Shown here in pieces: positions 22,840-30,842 of a DNA stretch of 64,000 bases. Origin of the DNA: Mesorhizobium sp. J428. Lineage in GTDB: Bacteria; Pseudomonadota; Alphaproteobacteria; Rhizobiales; Rhizobiaceae. Where the stretch lies: the NCBI RefSeq assembly GCF_024699925.1, contig NZ_JAJOMX010000001.1, positions 1,836,001 to 1,900,000 on the forward strand, in the 5' to 3' direction. The notes below the pieces were generated by a model that was not told the origin of the DNA, ran no database searches, and worked only from the letters and a program-made list of their open reading frames with translations. Each line of letters begins with the position of its first letter. Positions within the stretch are counted from its first letter, which is position 1. A program made the position numbers and the translations under genes.

Positions 22840-23493
22840 ATGAAGTTCTTTGTCGATACTGCGGACGTGAAGGATATCCGCGAACTCAACGATCTGGGTC
22901 TGCTGGACGGCGTCACCACCAACCCGTCGCTGATCCTCAAATCCGGCCGCGACATTAGGGAAGTCACCAAGGAGATCTGCGACATCGTCGACGGACCGGT
23001 CTCCGCAGAGGTCACGGCAACCGAATATGCCGAGATGATGCGCGAGGCCGACGTGCTGTCGAAGATCGCCGACAACATCTGCATCAAGCTGCCGCTCACC
23101 CTGGACGGCCTCAAGGCCTGCAAGGCGCTCACCGGCGACGGCCGCCAGACCAACGTCACGCTCTGCTTCTCCGCCAACCAGGCGCTGCTGGCGGCCAAGG
23201 CGGGCGCGACCTTCATCTCGCCCTTCATCGGCCGCCTCGACGACATGGGCTTCGACGGCGTCGAGCTGATCGCCGAGATCCGCCACATCTATGACAATTA
23301 CGGCTTCGAGACGGAAATCCTCGCGGCCTCGATCCGCACGCCGGACCACGTCAAGCGCGTCGCGCTGATCGGCGCCGACGTCGCGACCGTGCCTCCGGCG
23401 ACGCTTAAGGCCCTGGTCAAGCACCCGCTCACCGACAAGGGGCTGGAGCAGTTCCTCGCCGACTGGGCCAAGACCGGCCAGAAGATCGGCTGA
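22840..23493 (+). CDS. fsa: Fructose-6-phosphate aldolase / transaldolase
   Basis: A 217-residue member of the small transaldolase (TalC/FSA) group: [28 protein letters not shown], and the Schiff-base lysine K83 in NICIKLPLT, then [17 protein letters not shown] and SPFIGRLDD. These decameric enzymes either transfer dihydroxyacetone between sugar phosphates or cleave fructose 6-phosphate; in rhizobia the transaldolase role in the pentose-phosphate pathway is usual. The start is the ATG with AAGGAGA eight bases upstream. The hydratase-like gene follows after 5 bp and is probably co-transcribed. Confidence 0.93.
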   Translation: MKFFVDTADVKDIRELNDLGLLDGVTTNPSLILKSGRDIREVTKEICDIVDGPVSAEVTATEYAEMMREADVLSKIADNICIKLPLTLDGLKACKALTGDGRQTNVTLCFSANQALLAAKAGATFISPFIGRLDDMGFDGVELIAEIRHIYDNYGFETEILAASIRTPDHVKRVALIGADVATVPPATLKALVKHPLTDKGLEQFLADWAKTGQKIG

Positions 23494-23498
23494 GACCC

Positions 23499-24308
23499 AT
23501 GCGTCCGGCCGCCGACATCGCCCGCGAGGTCCTGTCGGCGCTGGACGACCACCTCCAGATCGCGCCGTTCACCGGCCGCGACGGCGGGCTCGACGCCCGC
23601 CGGGCGCAGGCCGTCGCGCGCGAGCTGGCCCGGCTGCGGACTGCCCGCGGCCTGCGCAAGGTCGGCCGCAAGATCGGCTTCACCAACCGAGGCATCTGGC
23701 CGGAATACGGCGTCTGGGCCCCGATCTGGGGCGACGTCTGGGACGCGACGCTCACGAATGCACAGCCAGGCATGACGGTCGCCATCGCCGACCTCCTCCA
23801 GCCGCGCATTGAGCCCGAGATCATGATCGGCCTCGAAGACGACCTCGAACCCGGCATGGATGTCGAGGCAATCGCCGGGCGGATCGGCTGGATCGCGCAC
23901 GGCTACGAGATCGTGCAGTCGCCGTTTCCCGACTGGCATTTCCAGGCGGCCGATTGCACCGCCGCCGGAGCCCTGCACGGAAAACTCCTCGTCGGCCCTC
24001 GCCGTCCCGTCTCGCGCGACGAACGGTCCGCCCTGCCGCAGGCCCTCGCGGACCTGACGGTCTCGCTCCATAAGAACGGCGCGGAAGCAGACCGCGGCCG
24101 CGGCGCCAATGTGCTGGACGGCCCCGTGCACGCGCTCGCCCACCTCGTCGCAGCACTGGCGGACGATCCCGACGAGGCCCCCATGCGTGCCGGCGACATC
24201 ATCTCGACGGGAACGATCACGCGCGCCCTTCCGATCGCGCCCGGCGAACGCTGGCAGACGGTCCTAGGCGGCTACGACCTGCCCGGCATGGACGTCACCT
24301 TCGCATAA
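23499..24308 (+). CDS. 2-keto-4-pentenoate hydratase-like protein (FAH superfamily)
   Basis: A 269-residue protein of the fumarylacetoacetate-hydrolase superfamily, hydratase branch: KVGRKIGFTNRGIWPEYGV (residues 54-72), the metal-binding acid triad region RIEPEIMIGL, HGYEIVQSPFPDWHFQAADC, and the C-terminal GDIISTGTIT. Enzymes of this branch add water to 2-oxo-4-pentenoate in aromatic meta-cleavage or decarboxylate related acids with a divalent metal. No other catabolic genes of such a pathway are adjacent, so the substrate is open. It starts 5 bp after fsa. Confidence 0.8.
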   Translation: MRPAADIAREVLSALDDHLQIAPFTGRDGGLDARRAQAVARELARLRTARGLRKVGRKIGFTNRGIWPEYGVWAPIWGDVWDATLTNAQPGMTVAIADLLQPRIEPEIMIGLEDDLEPGMDVEAIAGRIGWIAHGYEIVQSPFPDWHFQAADCTAAGALHGKLLVGPRRPVSRDERSALPQALADLTVSLHKNGAEADRGRGANVLDGPVHALAHLVAALADDPDEAPMRAGDIISTGTITRALPIAPGERWQTVLGGYDLPGMDVTFA

Positions 24309-24328
24309 CCGGATACCGCTGGCCGCCT

Positions 24329-24895
24329 TTACCACGCTCCGTAGGGCGGGCAGGCCGAATCGGGCAGACGGCTCAGAAGAAACTCACGGTCGTCCTCGCC
24401 CGCTTCCAGATTGACCGCGTTCTCCTCCTCGTCGCAGCCTTCCGTCATGCGGATCCAGCCGCCCTTGCCGAGGCTGACGAGGATCTTGTCGCCGGGGCGG
24501 CGCGTCACGGTCACGCCGCCGCCGTCGCATTCCACGCCGCAGCCGATGCCGGTACCGTCCGGGCCGCATTCGCCGCGGGCGGTCATGAGCCGGCTGTTTC
24601 CCTTCCGCTTCGCGGTCAGGGCGAAGTAGTAGTTGCGCTGGCCCTGCGGATGGAACTCGTCCGGCGGAAAGCGGTAATAGGCCAGCCGGAAGCCGATCTC
24701 CGTCACCTTCTGCTTCGGGTGCTTTGCCAGGTGCTCGGGCGTATAGACGCGCGCATAGCAGATCCGCTTGCCCGCCTCCGGCTTGAGGAAGTTCGCCAGT
24801 TCCCTCTCCTCGCCGGGCGCGATCGCCTGCGCGAAGAGCGGCACCGGCGCGGCCAGTGCTGCGCAGACCAGGGCAATACCCGCGATTCGTTTCAT
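24329..24895 (-). CDS. Exported protein of unknown function, Cys-rich
   Basis: A 188-residue precursor with a standard signal peptide (residues 1-23, AxA-type end VPLFAQA). The mature part has six Cys residues that could form disulfides (near 46, 110, 119, 123, 154 and 182), an acidic C-terminus, and a GRPGDKILVSLGKGGWIRM-like strand. I do not recognise a family. It meets the hydratase gene tail to tail and is preceded by the acyltransferase on the same strand. The ATG chosen gives MKRIAGIALV; the open frame upstream has no similarity. Confidence 0.7.
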   Translation of the reverse strand: MKRIAGIALVCAALAAPVPLFAQAIAPGEERELANFLKPEAGKRICYARVYTPEHLAKHPKQKVTEIGFRLAYYRFPPDEFHPQGQRNYYFALTAKRKGNSRLMTARGECGPDGTGIGCGVECDGGGVTVTRRPGDKILVSLGKGGWIRMTEGCDEEENAVNLEAGEDDREFLLSRLPDSACPPYGAW

Positions 24896-24951
24896 CACCT
24901 GCCTCCTGACGGACGGACAGGATAGTCTCCTTCCGCTAGGGAAGAAAGCTC

Positions 24952-25863
24952 TCAGGCCGCGCTTGGCAGCCGCGGCGCGACCGGACGGAAGACGGCGTCG
25001 GGATCGTCCGCCATCCGTACCACCGTATGCTCCTGCAGGGCGGCGGCGACCTCGGCCGGTTCGCCTTCCAGGCAGTCCGGCGCGATCGGATGGCCGATCG
25101 AGATCGCGAACTTCTGCCGCTTCTTGTTCAAGAGCTCGTGGAACAGCGTCATGTCGCGGATTTCGGTCGAGTGCTTCGACAGGAAGTAGAACAGGCCGGA
25201 ATTCCGCGCCGAGATATGCGCCGGCACGACGGGATAGTTGTAGCGGCGCGCCAGCGACACGACCGAGTTCTGCCACGGCCGCTCGGTCAGCTTGCCCTCG
25301 TTCCAGAAGGCCAGCCGGCCGGACGGGAACAGCACCACGGGCCGGTTATCGGTAAAGGCCTTCGCCGTCATCTCCAGCGTGTCGCGCGACTTGCCGTAGG
25401 ATTTCGCGCCGGCTCGCCACTCGACCGGGATGATCATGTCGCGGAACCCGGCCGACACGCGCAGCGCGTCGCGGTTGGCGAAGAAGGTCATGTCCGGCCG
25501 CACCGCCTTCAGCGTGTCGAAGATGGCGATGCCGTCGGCGATGCCCGTCGGGTGATTCGGGGCGAGGATGAAGCCCCCCGTCTTCGGCAGGTTCGACAGG
25601 CCGGTCAGCGTCAGGTCCAGCGACAGAAGCCCGCTGATCATCTCGAAGGCGCGCCAGCCGTCCAGCCGCGCGATCTCGTCGGCCATCTCGACGGCCTGGC
25701 GATAGTGGAGGAATCGCACCAGAACCGGCCGGATCAGCGGCCAGAGCGGATGTTTCGAGATCAACTGGGTGCGCTCGGCGATGAGCTGGTCGACGATGTG
25801 GTCGCCGCCCGTACGCAGCGTCTCCAGCCGACCGGACAGGAGCCCGAACTGGGATGTCGTCAT
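24952..25863 (-). CDS. Lysophospholipid acyltransferase family protein
   Basis: A 303-residue acyltransferase with an NHX4D-type motif NHPTGIAD (about residue 103), FFANRDALR, a FPSGRLAFWNEGK segment in place of the usual FPEGTRS, and PVVPAHISARNSG. This is typical of a PlsC-superfamily group related to ornithine-lipid OlsA and to haemolysin-type acyltransferases; the acceptor is unknown. There is a good ribosome site (GAGGTAAG before ATG). It lies downstream of lptE on the same strand, at the place where related genomes usually have holA. Confidence 0.78.
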   Translation of the reverse strand: MTTSQFGLLSGRLETLRTGGDHIVDQLIAERTQLISKHPLWPLIRPVLVRFLHYRQAVEMADEIARLDGWRAFEMISGLLSLDLTLTGLSNLPKTGGFILAPNHPTGIADGIAIFDTLKAVRPDMTFFANRDALRVSAGFRDMIIPVEWRAGAKSYGKSRDTLEMTAKAFTDNRPVVLFPSGRLAFWNEGKLTERPWQNSVVSLARRYNYPVVPAHISARNSGLFYFLSKHSTEIRDMTLFHELLNKKRQKFAISIGHPIAPDCLEGEPAEVAAALQEHTVVRMADDPDAVFRPVAPRLPSAA

Positions 25864-25983
25864 CTTACCTCATCCAACCGGCGTGCGAGCCCCGTTCCGC
25901 TTCTCGCCAATAATGGTGACGCGAAAATGACGCTCGCCCAACAACCGACGAGTTGAAATCCGGTTCCCTGAGCCGGCGTCCGT

Positions 25984-26541
25984 TCAGGACGCCGGCGGCA
26001 GGCGCGCCAGATCCTGGGCAATCGCGGCGCGCAGGGTTTCGGCGAGTTCCCGCGCGGCACGGTTTTCCGCATCCCGCAGGGCGCGCACGGCGGCGAACTC
26101 CTGGCGGGGAATATCGTAGGACGCGACCATCGACCGGCGGCCGGCGGCCACGGGCTCGCCGGTCTTGTTGTCGATGATCTTGTAGCTCGCGGTGACGGTC
26201 ACCTGGCCGGACGTCGGCTCGGTATCGACCGTCCGCTGGATCGTCGCGGTGTTGCTGCTGGCCGAGGACACCGTCGAATCGAACGTATAGACCGGATTGG
26301 CCGGTTCGGCGCCGCCGCCGGTCAACAGGAAGATGAGATGGTTGCGCACTTCGAGCCCGACGCGGGTCGTCGCCGGCTTGACGACGATCGACGGCCGGGC
26401 CGCGCTGCCGGCGAGCGAGCCGGTCTGCAGGCCCGCATCGCTGTAGAGCGGACGCGCCGTGCAGGCGGACATCGCCGCGAGACCAGCCAGAGCGACCAGT
26501 CCCAGCGAGAAGCGCCGTCGATTCATCTCATGCAACGACAT
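25984..26541 (-). CDS. lptE: LPS-assembly lipoprotein LptE
   Basis: Outer-membrane lipoprotein that plugs LptD in lipopolysaccharide export. The 185-residue precursor has an N-terminal basic stretch, a hydrophobic helix and lipobox AMSAC (Cys near residue 27), followed by TARPLYSD and a C-terminal helix rich in Ala/Arg. I used the ATG at 26541 because AGAGGA lies at good distance inside the end of leuS; the ATG at 26526 is an alternative. The leuS-lptE overlap is the usual arrangement in rhizobia. The normal next gene, holA, is not found here. Confidence 0.85.
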   Translation of the reverse strand: MSLHEMNRRRFSLGLVALAGLAAMSACTARPLYSDAGLQTGSLAGSAARPSIVVKPATTRVGLEVRNHLIFLLTGGGAEPANPVYTFDSTVSSASSNTATIQRTVDTEPTSGQVTVTASYKIIDNKTGEPVAAGRRSMVASYDIPRQEFAAVRALRDAENRAARELAETLRAAIAQDLARLPPAS

Positions 26542-29146
26542 TGACGATCCTCTGCGGCACCACGATGACCTTGCGCGGCGCCTTTCCTTCCAGAGCCTTC
26601 TGGACGAAGTCAAGCGCCAGCGCCGCCTGCTCGACGGCAGCTTGATCTGCGTCGCGGGCGATTGTCAAATCGCCGCGCTTCTTGCCGTTGATCTGCACCG
26701 GCATCACGACCTCGTTGTCTACCACTAGCGCGGGGTCGAACTCGGGCCAGGATTGTTCAGCCGCCATTCCGTCGCAGCCGATCGCCTGCCAGCATTCTTC
26801 CGCGAGGTGCGGCGTCATCGGCGCGATCATTGCGATCAGGAACTCGACCGCCTGCCGCGCCGCGCCGCTCATCGCCGCATCGGCCTTGCCGGCGGCAATG
26901 TCGGCCAGCGGGGTCTGCAGCGCGTTGGTCAGCTCATAGAGCCTCGCCACGGCCTTGTTGAAGCCCAGCCGCCCGATTTCCTCGCCCACCGCCTTCAGCG
27001 TCTTGTGCGCGATCTTCGAGACCTCGCCGGCCGCGCCCTCGGTCGCCGCCTTTGCCGCGACGCCCGACAGCGACGGCGCCGCCTCCGACACCAGACGCCA
27101 GACGCGCTGCACGAAGCGGTGCGCACCCTCGACGCCGGCCTCCGTCCAGATCACGTCGCGCTCCGGCGGCGAGTCGGACAGCATGAAGAAGCGCGCCGTA
27201 TCGGCGCCGTAGGAGGCGATGATGTCGTCGGGGTCGACCACGTTCTTCTTCGACTTCGACATCTTCTCGATCGAGCCGATCTCGATCGGCGAGCCGTCGG
27301 AGGCGAGCACGGCGCTGCGCTTGCCGTCGATCTCGCTGATCTTCACTTCCGCGGGCGTGACCCAGCCGTGCGGCCCCTTGTAGGTCTCGTGCACCACCAT
27401 GCCCTGCGTGAACAGGCCCTCGAACGGCTCCTCGACCGTGGTCAGATGGCCCGTCGCCTTCATCGCCCGGGCAAAGAAGCGCGAGTATAACAAGTGCAGG
27501 ATCGCGTGCTCGATGCCGCCGATATACTGGTTCACCGGCAGCCAGCCCTTCGGCCCGTCGACATCTTTCAGCGTCGTCGGCTGCTCCTCGTTCCACGGGT
27601 CGGTGAAACGGGCGAAATACCAGGACGAATCGACGAACGTGTCCATCGTGTCGGTATCGCGCCGCGCCGGCTTGCCGCATTTCGGGCAGTTGGCGTGCTT
27701 CCAGGTCGGATGATGGTCGAGCGGATTGCCCGGCTTGTCGAACGACACGTCGTCCGGCAAAAGCACCGGCAATTGGTCGGCAGGCACCGGCACCGCGCCG
27801 CAATCGTCGCAGTGGATCACCGGGATCGGACAGCCCCAATAGCGCTGGCGCGAGATCAGCCAGTCGCGCAGCCGGAACTGCACCTTGCGCTTGCCCCAGC
27901 CCGCCTGCTCGAACATCGTCAGGGACGCGTCCATCGCCTGCTGGCATGTCTGCACCGTGGGCTCGCCCGCCCATTGCACGTAGCGCACCGTATCGGTCTT
28001 GGCAGGAACGAAGGCCACGTCGCCGACGCGCTCGTCGCTGTCCAGCGGCAGGAAGACGTCGATCACCGGCAGCCCGTATTTGCGGGCGAAGTCCAGGTCG
28101 CGCTGGTCGTGCGCCGGACAGCCGATGATGGCGCCCGTGCCGTAGTCCATCAAGACGAAGTTCGCGATGTAGAGCGGCAGCGTCCAGTTCGGATCGGCCG
28201 GATGCGTCACCCTGATCCCGGTGTCGAAGCCGAGCTTCTCCGCCGTGTCGATCTCCGCCTGCGACGTGCCCATGTGGTGGCACTTGTCGATGAAGGCGAC
28301 GACGTCCGAGTTCGTCTCCGCCAGCTTCTTCGCCAGCGGATGGTCGGGCGACACCGCCGCAAAGGTCGGACCGTACATCGTATCCGCGCGGGTGGTGAAC
28401 ACCGGCAGTTTGTCGAAGCCCTCGGGCGCGCCGACCAGGCCGAACTCGAAGGCCAGCCCTTCCGAGCGGCCGATCCAGTTCGACTGCATCAGCTTGACCT
28501 TCTCCGGCCAGCGGTCGAGCGTCTCCAGCCCGTCCAGCAGCTCCTGGCTCATCGACGTGATCTTGAAGAACCACTGCGTCAGGTCGCGCAGTTCGACATC
28601 CGCGCCCGAGCGCCAGCCCTTGCCGTCGATCACCTGCTCGTTGGCGAGCACGGTCATGTCGACCGGGTCCCAGTTGACCTTGGCCGACTTGCGCTCGACC
28701 AGCCCCGCCTTCCAGAAGTCGAGGAACATCTTCTGCTGGTGCTTGTAGTAGGACGGGTCGCAGGTCGCGATCTCGCGCGCCCAGTCCAGCGACAGGCCCA
28801 TCGTCTTCAGCTGGCCCTTCATCGTCTCGATATTGGCATAGGTCCAGGTGCGCGGATTGACCTTGTTGTCGCGCGCGGCGTTCTCCGCCGGCAGGCCGAA
28901 CGCGTCCCACCCCATCGGATGCAGCACGTTGAAGCCCATCGCCCGGCGCCACCGCGCCACCACGTCGCCCATCGTGTAGTTGCGCACATGGCCCATATGG
29001 ATGCGGCCCGACGGATAGGGGAACATCTCCAGCACGTAGTATTTCGGGCGCGGATCGTCGTTCTTCGTCTCGAAGAGCTTCGCGTCGTCCCATGCCTTGC
29101 GCCATTTCGGCTCGGCGGTGCGGGGATTGTATCGTTCGGTTGCCAT
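26528..29146 (-). CDS. leuS: Leucyl-tRNA synthetase
   Basis: Charges tRNA-Leu. The 872-residue protein has the class I HIGH motif as [11 protein letters not shown] (near residue 44-54), the CP1 editing domain with [12 protein letters not shown] and CPAHDQRD, and KMSKSKKN near residue 634. A leucine-specific domain, the anticodon-binding domain and the C-terminal domain follow in normal order. The gene is intact and ends inside the start of lptE. The 3' neighbours are on the same strand. Confidence 0.97.
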   Translation of the reverse strand: MATERYNPRTAEPKWRKAWDDAKLFETKNDDPRPKYYVLEMFPYPSGRIHMGHVRNYTMGDVVARWRRAMGFNVLHPMGWDAFGLPAENAARDNKVNPRTWTYANIETMKGQLKTMGLSLDWAREIATCDPSYYKHQQKMFLDFWKAGLVERKSAKVNWDPVDMTVLANEQVIDGKGWRSGADVELRDLTQWFFKITSMSQELLDGLETLDRWPEKVKLMQSNWIGRSEGLAFEFGLVGAPEGFDKLPVFTTRADTMYGPTFAAVSPDHPLAKKLAETNSDVVAFIDKCHHMGTSQAEIDTAEKLGFDTGIRVTHPADPNWTLPLYIANFVLMDYGTGAIIGCPAHDQRDLDFARKYGLPVIDVFLPLDSDERVGDVAFVPAKTDTVRYVQWAGEPTVQTCQQAMDASLTMFEQAGWGKRKVQFRLRDWLISRQRYWGCPIPVIHCDDCGAVPVPADQLPVLLPDDVSFDKPGNPLDHHPTWKHANCPKCGKPARRDTDTMDTFVDSSWYFARFTDPWNEEQPTTLKDVDGPKGWLPVNQYIGGIEHAILHLLYSRFFARAMKATGHLTTVEEPFEGLFTQGMVVHETYKGPHGWVTPAEVKISEIDGKRSAVLASDGSPIEIGSIEKMSKSKKNVVDPDDIIASYGADTARFFMLSDSPPERDVIWTEAGVEGAHRFVQRVWRLVSEAAPSLSGVAAKAATEGAAGEVSKIAHKTLKAVGEEIGRLGFNKAVARLYELTNALQTPLADIAAGKADAAMSGAARQAVEFLIAMIAPMTPHLAEECWQAIGCDGMAAEQSWPEFDPALVVDNEVVMPVQINGKKRGDLTIARDADQAAVEQAALALDFVQKALEGKAPRKVIVVPQRIVNVVA

Positions 29147-29277
29147 CGGGGATTATTTCACACAAAGAAGCGTCGCGGCGGACCTTCACCACGGTTTGCC
29201 GGCGGAATCAATAAGAGACGACCGATCAGCGGAGGCTGTCACGGATGGAGCATCGATCGCATCCCGCCCCGGACCGC

Positions 29278-29400
29278 CGTCATCCTCGGGCTTGCCCCGA
29301 GGATCTACTACCCTGTGAGGTCAGTTCACGACAGGACGCGATCGCATGAATCCAAACCCATCAGCCTCGGTAGATCCTCGGGACAAGCCCGAGGATGACG
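29278..29400. repeat. Inverted repeat of the dispersed TCCTCGGG family, spanning the yggS start
   Basis: Two 31-base arms (29278-29308 and 29370-29400) are reverse complements with one mismatch, built round CATCCTCGGGCTTG and its complement, with a loop of about 61 bases. The same arm sequence recurs at 42934, 43017 and 57474, so this is a dispersed palindromic element. The ATG used for yggS lies in the loop and the right arm encodes residues 9-18 of that protein. The element could form a long hairpin in mRNA. Confidence 0.85.
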
Positions 29401-30083
29401 GCGCGGTCAGAGGACGCCATACGCAGGACGCCGCCACCAACCTCCTCACCGTCCGCGGCCGCATCGCCGCCGCCGAAAAGGCTGCGCGCCGCCCCGCCGG
29501 TTCTGTCCAGCTCGTCGCCGTCTCCAAGACCTTCGAGGCCGACGCCATCCGCCCCGTCCTCCAGGCTGGCCAGCGCGTCTTCGGCGAGAACCGCGTGCAG
29601 GAGGCGCAAGGCAAGTGGCCCGCGCTGCGGCAGGAATTCCCCGACCTCGAACTCCACCTGATCGGCCCGCTCCAGTCCAACAAGGCGAAGGAAGCGGTCG
29701 CCCTGTTCGACGTCATCGAGACCGTCGACCGCGAGAAGATCGCCGCCGAACTGGCGAAGGAAGCCGCGAAACAGGGCCGGCAGATTCGCTTCTACGTCCA
29801 GGTGAACATCGGTCAGGAGCCGCAGAAGGCCGGCATCGACCCTCGCGAGGCAGCCACCTTCGCCGCCCGCTGCCGCGACGTCCACGGCCTCGCCATCGAG
29901 GGCCTGATGTGCATCCCGCCCGCCGACGAAAACCCCGGCCCGCATTTCGCCCTGCTGGCGAAGATCGCCGCCGAGGCCGGCTTGGAAAAACTCTCCATGG
30001 GCATGTCCGGCGACTACGAGACCGCCATCGCCTTCGGCGCCACCAGCGTCAGGGTCGGCAGCGCCATTTTCGGCCATCGTTGA
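29346..30083 (+). CDS. YggS family PLP-binding protein
   Basis: Cytoplasmic PLP-homeostasis protein (E. coli YggS, human PLPBP) with no demonstrated catalytic turnover. Of 245 residues, 31-245 match the family: LVAVSKTF with the PLP lysine K61, FGENRVQEAQGKW, HLIGPLQSNK, YVQVNIGQEPQKAGI, MGMSGDYETAIAFG and VRVGSAIFG. The first 30 residues are unusual: DPRDKPEDDG comes from the palindromic repeat, and no ATG, GTG or TTG with a good ribosome site lies between the repeat and the conserved part. The start at 29346 is therefore either a repeat-derived extension or the true start is a non-standard codon. Confidence 0.88.
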   Translation: MNPNPSASVDPRDKPEDDGAVRGRHTQDAATNLLTVRGRIAAAEKAARRPAGSVQLVAVSKTFEADAIRPVLQAGQRVFGENRVQEAQGKWPALRQEFPDLELHLIGPLQSNKAKEAVALFDVIETVDREKIAAELAKEAAKQGRQIRFYVQVNIGQEPQKAGIDPREAATFAARCRDVHGLAIEGLMCIPPADENPGPHFALLAKIAAEAGLEKLSMGMSGDYETAIAFGATSVRVGSAIFGHR

Positions 30084-30125
30084 AAGCGACAGACAAGAAT
30101 GCTATCTATCTGGCTAGCTAGCTAG
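30080..30125 (+). promoter_or_regulatory. Putative promoter and palindromic operator of the phd/vapC pair
   Basis: TTGAAA at 30080-30085, a 17-base spacer and TATCTA at 30103-30108 resemble a sigma-70 promoter. The 12-base palindrome CTAGCTAGCTAG at 30114-30125 covers the expected start of transcription, about 10 bases before the antitoxin ATG at 30136. Such placement suits auto-repression by the antitoxin. The -35 box begins within the end of yggS. Confidence 0.55.
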
Positions 30126-30135
30126 GTCCAACCCC

Positions 30136-30399
30136 ATGAACTGGCATCTCCAGGACGCGAAGAACAATTTTTCCAAGGTCGTGCGTCAAGCGCAGACCGA
30201 AGGCCCCCAGACAGTGACGCTGCGCGGCAAGCGCACGGCAGTGGTGATGTCCGCCGAGGAATACGACCGTATCATCGGCAACGAACCGAAAAAGTCGTTC
30301 ATCGAGCATTTGCTCGCCTTCCCGGAGTTGGACGACGAGACGTTGGAAGTGATCAACCACCGCAGCAAGACACCGAGCCGTCCTCCAATCGACATCTAG
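30136..30399 (+). CDS. Type II antitoxin, Phd/YefM family
   Basis: An 87-residue protein beginning MNWHLQDAKNNFSKVVRQA, the dimerising DNA-binding N-terminus of Phd/YefM antitoxins, then TVTLRGKRTAVVMSAEEYDRI, the conserved core. The C-terminal 30 residues, rich in Pro and charged residues, would wrap the toxin. It should neutralise the PIN toxin encoded 11 bp downstream and repress the operon through the palindrome upstream. Composition is somewhat less G+C-rich than the surroundings, as often for mobile toxin-antitoxin genes. Confidence 0.9.
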   Translation: MNWHLQDAKNNFSKVVRQAQTEGPQTVTLRGKRTAVVMSAEEYDRIIGNEPKKSFIEHLLAFPELDDETLEVINHRSKTPSRPPIDI

Positions 30400-30410
30400 C
30401 GCTACGTCAG

Positions 30411-30812
30411 ATGTATCTGATTGATACCAATGTCGTTTCGGATGCCTACAAAGGCGTTGGTGAGCCGAAAGGTTGGCTTGCGGGTGTGGAGTCGCAGCAT
30501 CTTTTCCTGAGCGTCATCACGATCGGCGAGATCGAACGCGGCGTCTCCATCTCGTTTGCGAGGAGCCCACGCAAATCCACACTTTTGGCCGAGTGGCTGA
30601 AAGAGCTTCGCAGTGAACATGCGGGGCGCATCATCGAGGTTACCGAGGATATCGCAATTCAGTGGGGTCGGATCTCGATGACAAAGACCCGCGGCGATGC
30701 CGACGGCCTGATCGCCGCCACCGCCCTGGTCCACGACCTCACACTGGTCACGCGCAATGTCGCCGACTTCGCCGATACGGGCGTGCGCCTGTTCAATCCC
30801 TGGCAGGACTGA
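30411..30812 (+). CDS. Type II toxin, VapC family PIN-domain ribonuclease
   Basis: A 133-residue PIN domain. Metal ligands expected of VapC ribonucleases are present: D5 in LIDTNVVS, E40/E42 in GEIERG, D96 and D98 in GDADGLIAATA, and D119 in RNVADF. Targets of such toxins are usually initiator tRNA, other tRNAs or 23S rRNA; the target here cannot be predicted. The gene follows the antitoxin after 11 bp. All catalytic positions are intact, so it is likely active. Confidence 0.9.
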   Translation: MYLIDTNVVSDAYKGVGEPKGWLAGVESQHLFLSVITIGEIERGVSISFARSPRKSTLLAEWLKELRSEHAGRIIEVTEDIAIQWGRISMTKTRGDADGLIAATALVHDLTLVTRNVADFADTGVRLFNPWQD

Positions 30813-30842
30813 GCGGGGCCGGCCCCCCCGGCCCCTCGCCCG

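Noticed and set aside
26934..29192. Long open frame of over 700 codons overlapping leuS on the same strand
   Set aside because: It is a shifted-frame shadow of leuS with Arg/Gly/Ala-rich composition typical of G+C-rich out-of-frame reading.
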